From positions 1 through 64,000 of the forward strand of contig JAEEOB010000053.1 in NCBI GenBank assembly GCA_016284045.1: DNA of 64,000 bases. Reading direction: 5' to 3'. The DNA comes from Bacteroidaceae bacterium. GTDB lineage: Bacteria; Bacteroidota; Bacteroidia; Bacteroidales; Bacteroidaceae. Both the position numbers and the translations under genes were made by a program. The notes beneath the pieces were generated by a model. The model had not been told where the DNA came from. It made no database searches and saw only the letters and a list, made by a program, of their open reading frames with translations. Positions 29,858-38,994 of this stretch are shown here, in pieces; within the stretch, counting starts at the first letter, position 1; every line of letters begins with the position of its first letter.

Positions 29858-29923
29858 ATTTCAACGTTTTATAAACAGGTGGATTATGAATCTCTGAATA
29901 GTCACCCTGAATCATAACTAAAT

Positions 29924-29979
29924 ACACTTTTCACTATTCACTTTTCACTATTCACTATTCACTATTCACTTTTCACTTA
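29924..29979 (+). repeat. TTCACTATTCAC array before the compact CE1-CE6 gene
   Basis: Alternating CACTTTT and CACTATT units, ending 30 bp before the ATG at 30009. It is the longest of the pre-start copies in this window. Confidence 0.65.
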
Positions 29980-30008
29980 AACAAACTACTTTCTAAAATA
30001 TCACTATC

Positions 30009-31628
30009 ATGATGAAAAAAACGCTCTTACTTTTTCTGACCTTTGCAACTGCGCTTACGGCAGCTGCTTACAAAAAAGACAGCTTGTTCGTTGATGTTGA
30101 TGGACAAAGCAGAAATATGATTGTCTTCACTCCTAAGAAAGTGAAAAAGAACTATCCGCTCATGATTGTCACTCATGGCATGAACCAAAATCCGGAATAT
30201 CAATATCAGAACGATAAGTTCTACCAGATGGTCGATACCGCTAAATTCATTGTTGCCTATCTCAGAAGTGACGGTAACACATGGGATACTCAAGGAAAAA
30301 AAGACCAGAACTTTGTGCGTAAATCAATCGATTTCCTCACCGAGAAATATAAGACCGACCCGAAACGCGTCTATTGGTCAGGATTCTCTATGGGATCCAT
30401 GCTCATGTATCACTGTATGGGAGAAATGCAGGACAAAGTGGCTGTTTTTGCTCCTACAAGCGGAGTGCAGTTCATGGAACAGCCCTGGAACAAATGCGCT
30501 AAGCCGGTCAACCTCATTCAATGCCATCAGCACGGAGACGATGTCTTTGTCTATGACAGATATCGCATTCATGACTATGTGGAGCACATGGCAAAAATGG
30601 ACGAGGCTTCAACATATATCAAGCTGGATAACTATTCACCTTACAATGGATTGAAAGGAACCAAGGAGGTGTGGACGAATATTTCTACAGGATGTGTCGT
30701 GGAGCTTTTTCTCAGTGAGAACGGCGGACATTTCCCAAGAGTGGAGAACAGTGTGGAAATATGGAATTTCTGCAAGAACTTTAACCTGGATCAGACTCAA
30801 AATGCCGGAGATGTGAAGCGGGTGGTTCTCAAAACTGGTGAAATGGAACAACCGACGTCGTTCGACCCGAATTTCCATATCTATCTCGCTTTCGGACAGT
30901 CGAACATGGAAGGGAACGCTCCTATCGAAATTGAGGATTGTGAGAATGTGAACCCGAGATTCAGAATGATGGCGGCTGTGGATATGCAACAGGACAACCG
31001 CACGAAGGGGAACTGGTATGTGGCTTATCCGCCACTCTGCAGAGGTAATAACGGTCTTACTCCTTGCGATTATTTCGGAAGAACCCTCGTGGAGAAACTC
31101 CCGGAGAATATCAAGGTGGGCGTCATCAACGTGGCTGTCGGAGGATGTAGTATCAACCTCTTCGATGAGGACAAGTGTGCCGACTACATCGCAAGTGCTG
31201 CTAACTGGCTACAGGGATTCTGCCGTCAATATGACAACAACCCGTTCAGAAGACTTGTGGAATGTGGAAAACAGGCTCAGAAAGTGGGAGTAATCAAGGG
31301 TATCCTCCTCCATCAGGGATGTACTGACAACACACAGCCCGACTGGCCTGATAGAGTGAAGATTGTTTACGAAAGACTCCTTAAAGAACTTGGACTCAAC
31401 GCAGAGGATGTCCCGCTGCTTATCGGTGAGCTGATGCACAAGGAGAATGGAGGTATCTGCCATGCACACAACGAAGTCATTGCACGCACTCCGCAGGTTA
31501 TACCCACTGCACATGTCGTTTCAGCTGAAGGATGCACGGGGGCACGCGACGGTCTTCATTTCACTGCCGAAGGATACCGAAAACTCGGACGCAACTATGC
31601 TGAAGTAATGCTCAAACTGCTCAAGTAA
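30009..31628 (+). CDS. Compact CE1-CE6 double esterase without accessory modules
   Basis: 539 aa; two adjacent ATGs at 30009 and 30012 are possible starts. The signal peptide ends near AAA/Y. CE1 part: Ser127 in GFSMG, QHGDD, GGHFP. CE6 part: Ser298 in FGQSNMEG, Asp514 and His517 in DGLHFT. Both catalytic domains are closely similar to those of the 1716-aa protein at 5307, but the roughly 830 residues of accessory modules between them and the C-terminal binding and sorting domains are absent. It probably removes acetyl or feruloyl groups from xylo-oligosaccharides in the periplasm while the long paralogue works outside. The CE assignments follow motifs; substrate preference is inferred from the neighbouring xylanolytic genes. 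Confidence 0.88.
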   Translation: MMKKTLLLFLTFATALTAAAYKKDSLFVDVDGQSRNMIVFTPKKVKKNYPLMIVTHGMNQNPEYQYQNDKFYQMVDTAKFIVAYLRSDGNTWDTQGKKDQNFVRKSIDFLTEKYKTDPKRVYWSGFSMGSMLMYHCMGEMQDKVAVFAPTSGVQFMEQPWNKCAKPVNLIQCHQHGDDVFVYDRYRIHDYVEHMAKMDEASTYIKLDNYSPYNGLKGTKEVWTNISTGCVVELFLSENGGHFPRVENSVEIWNFCKNFNLDQTQNAGDVKRVVLKTGEMEQPTSFDPNFHIYLAFGQSNMEGNAPIEIEDCENVNPRFRMMAAVDMQQDNRTKGNWYVAYPPLCRGNNGLTPCDYFGRTLVEKLPENIKVGVINVAVGGCSINLFDEDKCADYIASAANWLQGFCRQYDNNPFRRLVECGKQAQKVGVIKGILLHQGCTDNTQPDWPDRVKIVYERLLKELGLNAEDVPLLIGELMHKENGGICHAHNEVIARTPQVIPTAHVVSAEGCTGARDGLHFTAEGYRKLGRNYAEVMLKLLK

Positions 31629-31644
31629 TAACACTGTATTTTTG

Positions 31645-31689
31645 AGGGGTAATGGGAAGCTCTCGTAATGACTACATCCCATTACCCCT
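31645..31689 (+). terminator. Hairpin after compact CE1-CE6
   Basis: AGGGGTAATGGGA (31645-31657) and TCCCATTACCCCT (31677-31689) form a perfect 13-bp stem with a 19-nt loop, 16 bp after the stop codon. It is followed by a weakly T-rich stretch. Confidence 0.6.
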
Positions 31690-31710
31690 TCATTCATCTT
31701 TTCCTACTCC

Positions 31711-31930
31711 CCCCTATAATCTCCCATAAAATCCTATAATCTCCTATAATCTCCTATAACCTCCCATAATCTCCCATAATCTCCCATAATCTCCCATAAT
31801 CTCCTATAACCCCCTATAATCTCCTATAACCTCCTATAATCTCCTATAAAATCCTATAATCTCCCATAACCTCCTATAAAATCCCATAACCTCCTATAAT
31901 CTCCCATAATCTCCTATAACCTCCTATAAA
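31711..31930. repeat. Tandem array of 22 copies of a 10-bp repeat
   Basis: Exactly 10-bp-periodic units of consensus CTCCYATAAY, with AT at the first positions in some units, occupy all 220 bp between the esterase terminator and the GH115 leader. The spacing matches about one helical turn, so all units face the same side of the helix. There is no coding potential. A short degenerate version follows the other CE1-CE6 gene at 10471-10510. Confidence 0.9.
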
Positions 31931-31969
31931 GGCTTATCTTCCTTTTTTTAAAAAAAACTAACCAACACA

Positions 31970-34360
31970 ATGCGAAAACTTCTTTTTATTCTTTTTTGCC
32001 TTCCTCTCTCATTACTTCATGCTGTCAATCTGGCTGATGCCACGATTGTTATTGGCATTAATGATAATATTTTTACGCATAAATGGGCAGACGTTCTTGC
32101 AAGCGACATTCAGCGTGTTTGTGGGCACTGCCCAAAGGTGGAATATTCCTTGAAAAAAGGACCAAATCTGGTGCTTGGCGTGGTCGGTGAAAGCAAATTC
32201 ATCAATTTCCCCGAGGCGCAGAGCCTGAAAGGGGAGTGGGAACGCTTCTGCATTAAGACGGACAATAAAAATGTGTATGTAGCTGGTAGTGACCCCAGAG
32301 GACTTGCTTATGGTATTTTCCATATCAGCAGAAAAATCGGTGTTAACCCTTGGTACTGGTGGGCGGACATCCCGGTAAAAAAGAAAAAAACAATCGAATT
32401 CAACGAGAATTACACATCTAAATCACCATCGGTCAAATATCGGGGCATTTTTATCAACGACGAGGACTGGGGACTGAAAACATGGGCTGCTGACAATTTC
32501 GAGAAAGAACTTGGGGATATCGGACCCAAAACCTATGATAAGGTATGTGAACTGATTCTACGGCTCAAGGGAAATATGCTCGCTCCGGCTATGCACGACT
32601 GCACAGGGGCTTTCTATAGCCATCCAAAAAGCCAGGAAGTGGCTGCGTCATGGGGAATTATGATTACTACCAGCCACTGCGAGCCGCTCCTTTTCAATAA
32701 TGCGGCGAAGTCGGAATGGGACAAAGAGATAGACGGGGAATGGAATTATCTCACGAATAAAGATGTTATTTATAAGAAACTGGACGACAGAATCAGGGAG
32801 ACGGCTGGATATAACAATATCTACACGATGGGGATGAGAGGGCTCCATGATGAGGCGATGAAAGGCTCTACCGACCCGAAAGTAAGAGCCAGGACACTCG
32901 AAATGGTATTCAAGGACCAGCGCGAGATTCTTACGAAACATAAAAAGAAACCGGCTACGGACATCCCACAGATTTTCGTGCCTTATAAGGAGACGCTCGA
33001 TATCTATAACGCCGGGCTCGAAGTGCCCGAGGATATCACCATTGTCTGGCCCGACGATAATTACGGCTACATGAAGAAGGTCAGCAACGAGGAGGAGAAA
33101 AAAAGAAAAGGTGGAAGCGGGGTTTATTATCATCTTAGCTATCTCGGTACACCTCATGATTATCTGTGGATTTGCACAACTCCGCCTGTGCTCATGTATG
33201 AGGAGCTGATGAAGGCTTACGAGGCGGGAGCTGACAGATACTGGCTGCTTAATGTCGGCGATATCAAACCCATGGAACTGGGGATGCAGACGTTCTTTGA
33301 TCTGGCATGGAATGTCGATGAGTTTACAATTGAAAATGTCAATCACCATCAGGCGAATTGGCTTGCCGATGTTTTCGGAAATAAATATCAGCATTCTTTT
33401 CAGCATATTCTTGATGAATACTACAGGCTGGCTTGGCAGCGCAAACCGGAATATATGGGATATGAGATTCAGTGGGATGCACAGGAATACAAATTCCCGC
33501 ATGATTCCGACTTCTCTTTCCAGGATGGTTCCGCACAGGAGAGACTGCTCAAATATTCCATGATTGACGAACAATGCCAGAAAATCATGGACAAACTGCA
33601 GCCTGAAGAAAAAATCGCCCTTTTCCAACTGCTGGGGTTCTCTGTGAAGGCGGCAAGCCTCATGAATCAGAAGTTTCTCTATGCACAGCAGAATCATGAG
33701 ACAGGAAGCGCTGAAGCTGGTCAAAAAGCAAAAAAAGCATTCGACGACATCAATGAGCTGATGAACGAATATAACTCTATGAATGGAGGTAAATGGAACC
33801 AGATGATGTCACAGGTGCCACCGGGATATGTATCACAGTACCAGATTATCCCGGAAATTGTCAGCCAACCGACTGACAAATTTAAATTATCACAAAATCA
33901 AAAATATATTCAATATCGGAATCAAATTGACTTGAAAACGATCTCTCTTATTGAGCCGTTTGAGTTGATTCATGGCATCGGTTCTGACTGGGTGACACTG
34001 CAACTGGGAAAACCGTTCGATAAGGTCGGAAATCCGGCTGATATCAATGCACAGCGACTTGATATTCCAATTAAAATCAACAACGGGGCAGACTCTCTCT
34101 TTATTGCCATCTCTACCGTGCCGATGTGGCCCGTGGATGAAAAGAGAAGCAATGCTTTTGGCGTTACTGTCGATTGGGAAAAACCTGTCGTCTGTGAGAA
34201 CAAAATCGTGGAATGGTCGTTCGATTGGAAACTGCAGGTGCTCGAGAACAGGAAAGACTATCTGCTGGCGTTTCCTGTTGACAAAAACATAACGCAACAC
34301 ACGATTTCTTTGATTATCGGAGATCCTGGACAATTGATTCAAAAAATAACATACCAATGA
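31970..34360 (+). CDS. GH115 alpha-glucuronidase
   Basis: 796 aa with signal peptide MRKLLFILFCLPLSLLHA. The body matches glycoside hydrolase family 115: an N-terminal domain with AGSDPRGLAYGIFHIS, then YRGIFINDEDWGLKTWA, RLKGNMLAPAMHDC, TMGMRGLHDEAM, VWPDDNYGYMK and WLLNVGDIKPME segments. GH115 enzymes remove (4-O-methyl)glucuronic acid from xylan and its oligosaccharides, including internal substitutions. The length is a little short for the family, because the usual C-terminal beta extension looks small. Its stop overlaps the next start (ATGA, 34357-34360), indicating translational coupling with GH95. Expected location is the periplasm. Confidence 0.92.
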   Translation: MRKLLFILFCLPLSLLHAVNLADATIVIGINDNIFTHKWADVLASDIQRVCGHCPKVEYSLKKGPNLVLGVVGESKFINFPEAQSLKGEWERFCIKTDNKNVYVAGSDPRGLAYGIFHISRKIGVNPWYWWADIPVKKKKTIEFNENYTSKSPSVKYRGIFINDEDWGLKTWAADNFEKELGDIGPKTYDKVCELILRLKGNMLAPAMHDCTGAFYSHPKSQEVAASWGIMITTSHCEPLLFNNAAKSEWDKEIDGEWNYLTNKDVIYKKLDDRIRETAGYNNIYTMGMRGLHDEAMKGSTDPKVRARTLEMVFKDQREILTKHKKKPATDIPQIFVPYKETLDIYNAGLEVPEDITIVWPDDNYGYMKKVSNEEEKKRKGGSGVYYHLSYLGTPHDYLWICTTPPVLMYEELMKAYEAGADRYWLLNVGDIKPMELGMQTFFDLAWNVDEFTIENVNHHQANWLADVFGNKYQHSFQHILDEYYRLAWQRKPEYMGYEIQWDAQEYKFPHDSDFSFQDGSAQERLLKYSMIDEQCQKIMDKLQPEEKIALFQLLGFSVKAASLMNQKFLYAQQNHETGSAEAGQKAKKAFDDINELMNEYNSMNGGKWNQMMSQVPPGYVSQYQIIPEIVSQPTDKFKLSQNQKYIQYRNQIDLKTISLIEPFELIHGIGSDWVTLQLGKPFDKVGNPADINAQRLDIPIKINNGADSLFIAISTVPMWPVDEKRSNAFGVTVDWEKPVVCENKIVEWSFDWKLQVLENRKDYLLAFPVDKNITQHTISLIIGDPGQLIQKITYQ

Positions 34361-36747
34361 TGAAAAAAATTATTAATCTGTTGATCTGTCTGACAATCAC
34401 AGGCAATCTTTGCGCTAAAACGCAAAACTGGGAAAATCGTATGTGGTATAACAAGCCGGCGGCATGGTGGCTTGAGGCTCTTCCTATTGGTAACTCCAGA
34501 ATGGGAGCCATGGTCTATGGAGGAACTGACAAGGAGGAAATACAGCTCAATGAGGAAACCTTCTGGAGTGGAGGACCACACAACAACAACAGTACAACTT
34601 CCTTGCAGCATCTGCAGGAGGTCAGAGACCTTATTTTCGATGGTAAGGAAAAGGAGGCGGAAGGGGTCATCAACCGCGAATTTATCAAAGGACCTCATGG
34701 AATGAGATTCCTGCCGGCAGGATCTCTGATTATTAATCTCAATCATCAGAATGTCAAGGATTACTGCAGAGAACTCAACCTTGACCAGGCAACAGCTGTC
34801 ACTGCTTACACTTGCGACGGAGTTAAATTTACACGTACGGTCATCGCATCGATGGAAGACAATCTGGTGGCTGTGAATATCAAGGCGGACAAAAAAGGAA
34901 AACTATTCTTCTCTCTCAATTTTAAGTCACAACTGCCTTGCTCGGTCAGCACTGTGAACAACCAGCTTGTGGCTTGGGTTGATGGAGTGGAGCAGGAGGG
35001 AATACCGGCAGCACTGAAAGCGCAGACCATCACCAAGGTTATCACTGACGGAAATATTAGCGCACAGGCTGAATCACTGACAATTGACAATGCAACAGAG
35101 GCTACTCTGCTCATTTCAACTGCCACTAACTTCGTAAATTATCACGATGTCTCAGGAAATCAGCAAGCTAAAAACGAGGAATTTATCAAAAATGCCGAAA
35201 AGTTCTCGTTCAAGCAGTTGCTCAAACGCCATATCGATAAATTCCAGAAACAGTTCAATCGTGTGCATCTAAGATTAAGCGCTTATCCTGAATCGAATGA
35301 CGGCAAGCGGTCTGAGAACGAGAAACTCCCTACAAATGAGCGACTGAGTAAATTCTATGGGAGTGATGATATGGGAATGGTGGAGCTGCTGTTCAATTTC
35401 GGACGTTATCTCCTGATTTCATCTTCACAGCCAGGAGGACAGCCTGCTAACCTACAGGGAGTGTGGAACGACAAGAGGAATGCGCCATGGGACAGTAAAT
35501 ACACCATCAACATCAATGCCGAGATGAATTACTGGCCTGCTGAGGTATGCAACATCTCCGAGACGACGCAGCCGCTCTTCCAGATGATTAAGGAATTAAG
35601 TGAGACCGGATCTGAGACTGCTAAGGTTATGTACGACTGCAAAGGATGGGTAGCTCATCATAACACTGACCTCTGGAGAATTGCAGGTCCTATCGACGGA
35701 GCACCATGGGGTATGTTCCCAAATGGAGGGGCATGGCTCTGTACGCACATTTGGGAGCATTATCAGTTCACGCTCGACAAGGATTTCCTGCGTGAGTATT
35801 ATCCTGTATTGAAAGGCGCATCCGACTTCTATCTTGATTACATGGTTGAGAAAGACGGAGAGCTGCTCGTCGTGCCAAGTGTATCTCCTGAGCATGGAGG
35901 TCGTGGAAAATCCACTCCGGTATGCGCTGCTTGTACTATGGATAATCAGATTGCGAGGGATATACTCTCACAGACTTTGGAAGCAGCGAAAATCCTTAAC
36001 ATGGATGCGGACTATCAGCAGAAACTCAAAACTGCCATCGAAAAACTCCCGCCGATGAAAGTGGGGCAATACGGACAGCTGCAGGAGTGGAGAGAGGACC
36101 TCGACGACCCGAGAGACCAGCACAGACATATATCACATCTCTATGGATTACATCCTTCTAACCAGATTTCACCTTATAAAACGCCAGAGCTTTGGAATGC
36201 TGCCAGAGTGACACTTGAACAGAGAGGTGACCAGGCTACAGGATGGAGCCTCGGATGGAAAACCAATTTCTGGGCCAGGATGCTGGACGGAAACCATGCC
36301 TTTAAAATTATATCTAATATGCTCAGAATTCTGCCGAACGAGGGAATGGAAAGACAGTATCCTGACGGAAGGACCTTCCCGAATCTGTTTGATGCGCATC
36401 CACCATTCCAAATTGACGGTAACTTCGGTGTCACAGCCGGTATCGCTGAGATGCTGCTGCAAAGTCAGGACGGATTTGTACATCTACTCCCGGCATTGCC
36501 CGACAAATGGAATTCGGGGCTGGTGCAGGGACTCAAAGCAAGAGGTGGATTCGAAGTGTCCATTGCTTGGAATAACAACCATCTGACTTCAGCAGAAATC
36601 ATACCGGCTGCTGACGGGGTACTCAAACTCAGATGTGCTGACCAAATCAAGGCAAAAAACAGCAAGCTCATTGCTTCTCATGATGGAGTGTACGATTACG
36701 AAATCAATGTGCAAAAAGGTAAGGCCGTAGCTGTACAGAGACAATAA
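34357..36747 (+). CDS. GH95 alpha-L-fucosidase or alpha-L-galactosidase
   Basis: 796 aa, overlapping GH115 by 4 bp; a second ATG at 34360 is also possible. The signal peptide is MMKKIINLLICLTITGNLCA. Diagnostic GH95 segments are WLEALPIGNSRMGAMVYGG, LNEETFWSGGP, NLQGVWND, INAEMNYWPAEVCN, HHNTDLWRIAGP and FQIDGNFG. Family members are inverting alpha-L-fucosidases, but a GH95 in a Bacteroides complex-xylan locus acts as alpha-L-galactosidase. With GH115, GH98, GH30 and GH43 around it, the latter is plausible here. Coupling to GH115 suggests the two side-chain removals are made in fixed proportion. Confidence 0.9.
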   Translation: MMKKIINLLICLTITGNLCAKTQNWENRMWYNKPAAWWLEALPIGNSRMGAMVYGGTDKEEIQLNEETFWSGGPHNNNSTTSLQHLQEVRDLIFDGKEKEAEGVINREFIKGPHGMRFLPAGSLIINLNHQNVKDYCRELNLDQATAVTAYTCDGVKFTRTVIASMEDNLVAVNIKADKKGKLFFSLNFKSQLPCSVSTVNNQLVAWVDGVEQEGIPAALKAQTITKVITDGNISAQAESLTIDNATEATLLISTATNFVNYHDVSGNQQAKNEEFIKNAEKFSFKQLLKRHIDKFQKQFNRVHLRLSAYPESNDGKRSENEKLPTNERLSKFYGSDDMGMVELLFNFGRYLLISSSQPGGQPANLQGVWNDKRNAPWDSKYTININAEMNYWPAEVCNISETTQPLFQMIKELSETGSETAKVMYDCKGWVAHHNTDLWRIAGPIDGAPWGMFPNGGAWLCTHIWEHYQFTLDKDFLREYYPVLKGASDFYLDYMVEKDGELLVVPSVSPEHGGRGKSTPVCAACTMDNQIARDILSQTLEAAKILNMDADYQQKLKTAIEKLPPMKVGQYGQLQEWREDLDDPRDQHRHISHLYGLHPSNQISPYKTPELWNAARVTLEQRGDQATGWSLGWKTNFWARMLDGNHAFKIISNMLRILPNEGMERQYPDGRTFPNLFDAHPPFQIDGNFGVTAGIAEMLLQSQDGFVHLLPALPDKWNSGLVQGLKARGGFEVSIAWNNNHLTSAEIIPAADGVLKLRCADQIKAKNSKLIASHDGVYDYEINVQKGKAVAVQRQ

Positions 36748-36797
36748 TATGCAGACTCTTCATCTCTTGTAACGTATATAAAAATCTAAGAAACATG

Positions 36798-36833
36798 TTT
36801 GCGTGTTTTTTATTGATATATTTGCTATCTTTG
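36798..36833 (+). promoter_or_regulatory. Promoter before the first GH43 gene
   Basis: TATCTTTG at 36826-36833 fits TAnnTTTG, with TTTG at 36798-36801 as a rather distant -33 box (24-nt gap). It lies downstream of the alternative ATG at 36795 and so supports the start at 36858. Confidence 0.55.
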
Positions 36834-36857
36834 CATAAAAATCAAAAATTATTTTTT

Positions 36858-38921
36858 ATGAATAAGATTATTATTAGATTAGCGTTAGCATGTACAGCGT
36901 TTTTGTTCGGAGTAAGCGCCAATGCGCAAAACCCTTATCTCCCGCTTTGGGAACATATTCCCGATGGGGAACCCAGGGTGTTTGAAGACCCCGACAAACC
37001 TGGACATTACAGAGCTTATATCATTGGATCACACGACGTTCATTACAACGAATATTGTGGAAATGATATCCGTATGTGGTCAGCTCCTGTAGAAGACCTC
37101 ACGAACTGGGTGGACGAGGGACCGATCTTCTCCTATTTCATCAATGGAAAGTGGGACACGATGTTCGCACCCGACCTCGTCGAGGTGAAGGACAGAAATA
37201 CCGGTAAGAAAACTTACTGGCTTTATCCGCATTCAAGAGGATGGAGAAGAATTGCCACTGTTTGTAAAGGCGACAGACCTGACGGACCATTCGTGCCGGT
37301 GAATATGACGGAGGACGGGACACAGTGTGTGCCGGGATCATTGATTGATTTCGATCCTTCTGTATTTATTGAGAATATAACCGACAAGAAAGATCCTGAT
37401 TACGACAAGGGATTCAGGGCATACGTCTTTTATGGATTCCAGCACTCAACCGCATGCGAGCTTGACCAGAACACCATGTATTCCATGAGACCGGGTACAC
37501 AGCTACACGACTTCTTTATTCCTGCAAGCAGCAGCTTCGGTAAAGTGCGCGACCCGGAGGGGACACAATATCCTGCTCTTTACAAGGGACAGAACCCAGG
37601 AGACTTTAATTTCTTTGAGGCTTCAAGTATTCGACAGGTGGGTAACAAGTACGTGATGGTGTTCTCTGGATATTCTGGACCTGACTATGGGCTTGGTTCC
37701 ACCAACTCTGCACTACGCTATGCTTACGGGGACTCACCACTCGGACCTTGGAGATCGGGTGGGGTGCTGGTTGACTCTAGAGGAGTTGTGCCGAACGAGG
37801 ATGGTTCACATCTCATCACCACCAATGCTGCTCATAACACACATGGTTCGCTACAGGAAATCAACGGACAGTGGTATGTCTTCTATCATCGTCCACCACG
37901 TGGTTTCGGAAACGCGCGTCAGTCCATGGTTGCTCCTGTGAAGATTGAATGGGACAAAAAGGCGGTCGCTGATGGAGGTAAGGTAAGAATTGTGGGGTAT
38001 GACCCCTTTACGAAAAACAATGAGTGGACTGCGAAGGCATCTGATGGAACGGAATATACGGGTGCTGAAGTGACTTCTGAGGGATTCAATATATTCGGAC
38101 TACCGCCATATCAGTATTATTCTGCTGGAATCGCTGCTTATATGACTGGGAACAACTGGATGCAGGATAATCACGATGTATGGTACAACAATATGGATTT
38201 GGCTGGCATTACTAACAAGGGGATTATCGGTTTCAAATATTTTGGATTCGGGGGGCTTGACAAGGCCCAGAGCGGAATTAACCCGTTTGAAGGTGCTAAA
38301 AAGGGTGATGGAACCACAATTAACATCAATTTGACCCCTGGTGGAAAAGGGGCTTTCAAAATTCATGTCATGCTGGACGGACCCTATGCCAATAACGTTT
38401 GGAACGGTAAGGAAATAGCCGTTATTGAAGTGCCGGAGAACGCTCAAAGACAGCCACAGGTGTTTAAGGCATCTGTGCCACAGGTGGAAGGACTCAATGG
38501 TAAACATGCCATCTATCTGGTTGTGGAAGGACCGGAAATCCAACAGCAGGAGAACCAGCGTCCGCCATGGCAGCAGCAGAACAGGAACCGGCAACAGCGT
38601 CCGCAGGGACTGTTCGATATGCACGGAATTGGATTCTCAAAGCAGGGGGCGACAATCAATGTACCGACATTGCCGACGGTGGAGATTGCTGTTGATGGAA
38701 ACAAATTGTTTATTCCAGCATCACCTGTATTTGCTACAAGCGAGAACGGTTACACTGAGGCTAACCACTATCAGCTGCATGCGCCGGTTAACGACAACTC
38801 TGTAATTACGGTCAAACCATCTGATTCGGCTGTTTCTTATCAAATCGGAAAAATAAACGACGGTAGAGCGGTTGTGAAATGTACTTATAAAGGACAGACT
38901 AAAATTTTCCTCATCAACTAA
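36858..38921 (+). CDS. GH43 family glycoside hydrolase with CBM6-like C-terminal domain
   Basis: 687 aa from the ATG at 36858 (signal peptide MNKIIIRLALAC...SANA). The frame is open to 36795, but that start would lie before the promoter and spoil the signal peptide. Residues about 25-380 form a five-bladed propeller of GH43 type (RVFEDPDKPGHYRAYIIGSHD, WDTMFAPDLVE, ASSIRQVGNKYVMVFS, NEDGSHLITT segments). A CBM6-like beta-sandwich (about 410-600) is interrupted near 561-585 by a Gln/Arg/Pro-rich stretch. Such enzymes are arabinofuranosidases or xylosidases on arabinoxylan; the exact bond is not determinable here. There is no CTD; periplasmic location is likely. Confidence 0.85.
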   Translation: MNKIIIRLALACTAFLFGVSANAQNPYLPLWEHIPDGEPRVFEDPDKPGHYRAYIIGSHDVHYNEYCGNDIRMWSAPVEDLTNWVDEGPIFSYFINGKWDTMFAPDLVEVKDRNTGKKTYWLYPHSRGWRRIATVCKGDRPDGPFVPVNMTEDGTQCVPGSLIDFDPSVFIENITDKKDPDYDKGFRAYVFYGFQHSTACELDQNTMYSMRPGTQLHDFFIPASSSFGKVRDPEGTQYPALYKGQNPGDFNFFEASSIRQVGNKYVMVFSGYSGPDYGLGSTNSALRYAYGDSPLGPWRSGGVLVDSRGVVPNEDGSHLITTNAAHNTHGSLQEINGQWYVFYHRPPRGFGNARQSMVAPVKIEWDKKAVADGGKVRIVGYDPFTKNNEWTAKASDGTEYTGAEVTSEGFNIFGLPPYQYYSAGIAAYMTGNNWMQDNHDVWYNNMDLAGITNKGIIGFKYFGFGGLDKAQSGINPFEGAKKGDGTTININLTPGGKGAFKIHVMLDGPYANNVWNGKEIAVIEVPENAQRQPQVFKASVPQVEGLNGKHAIYLVVEGPEIQQQENQRPPWQQQNRNRQQRPQGLFDMHGIGFSKQGATINVPTLPTVEIAVDGNKLFIPASPVFATSENGYTEANHYQLHAPVNDNSVITVKPSDSAVSYQIGKINDGRAVVKCTYKGQTKIFLIN

Positions 38922-38994
38922 ACTGTCGCATCGTCTTCACCCCTTATCGTATCCTTATCTTCTTTTTAACGAATATTACGTAAATAACCAGAAA

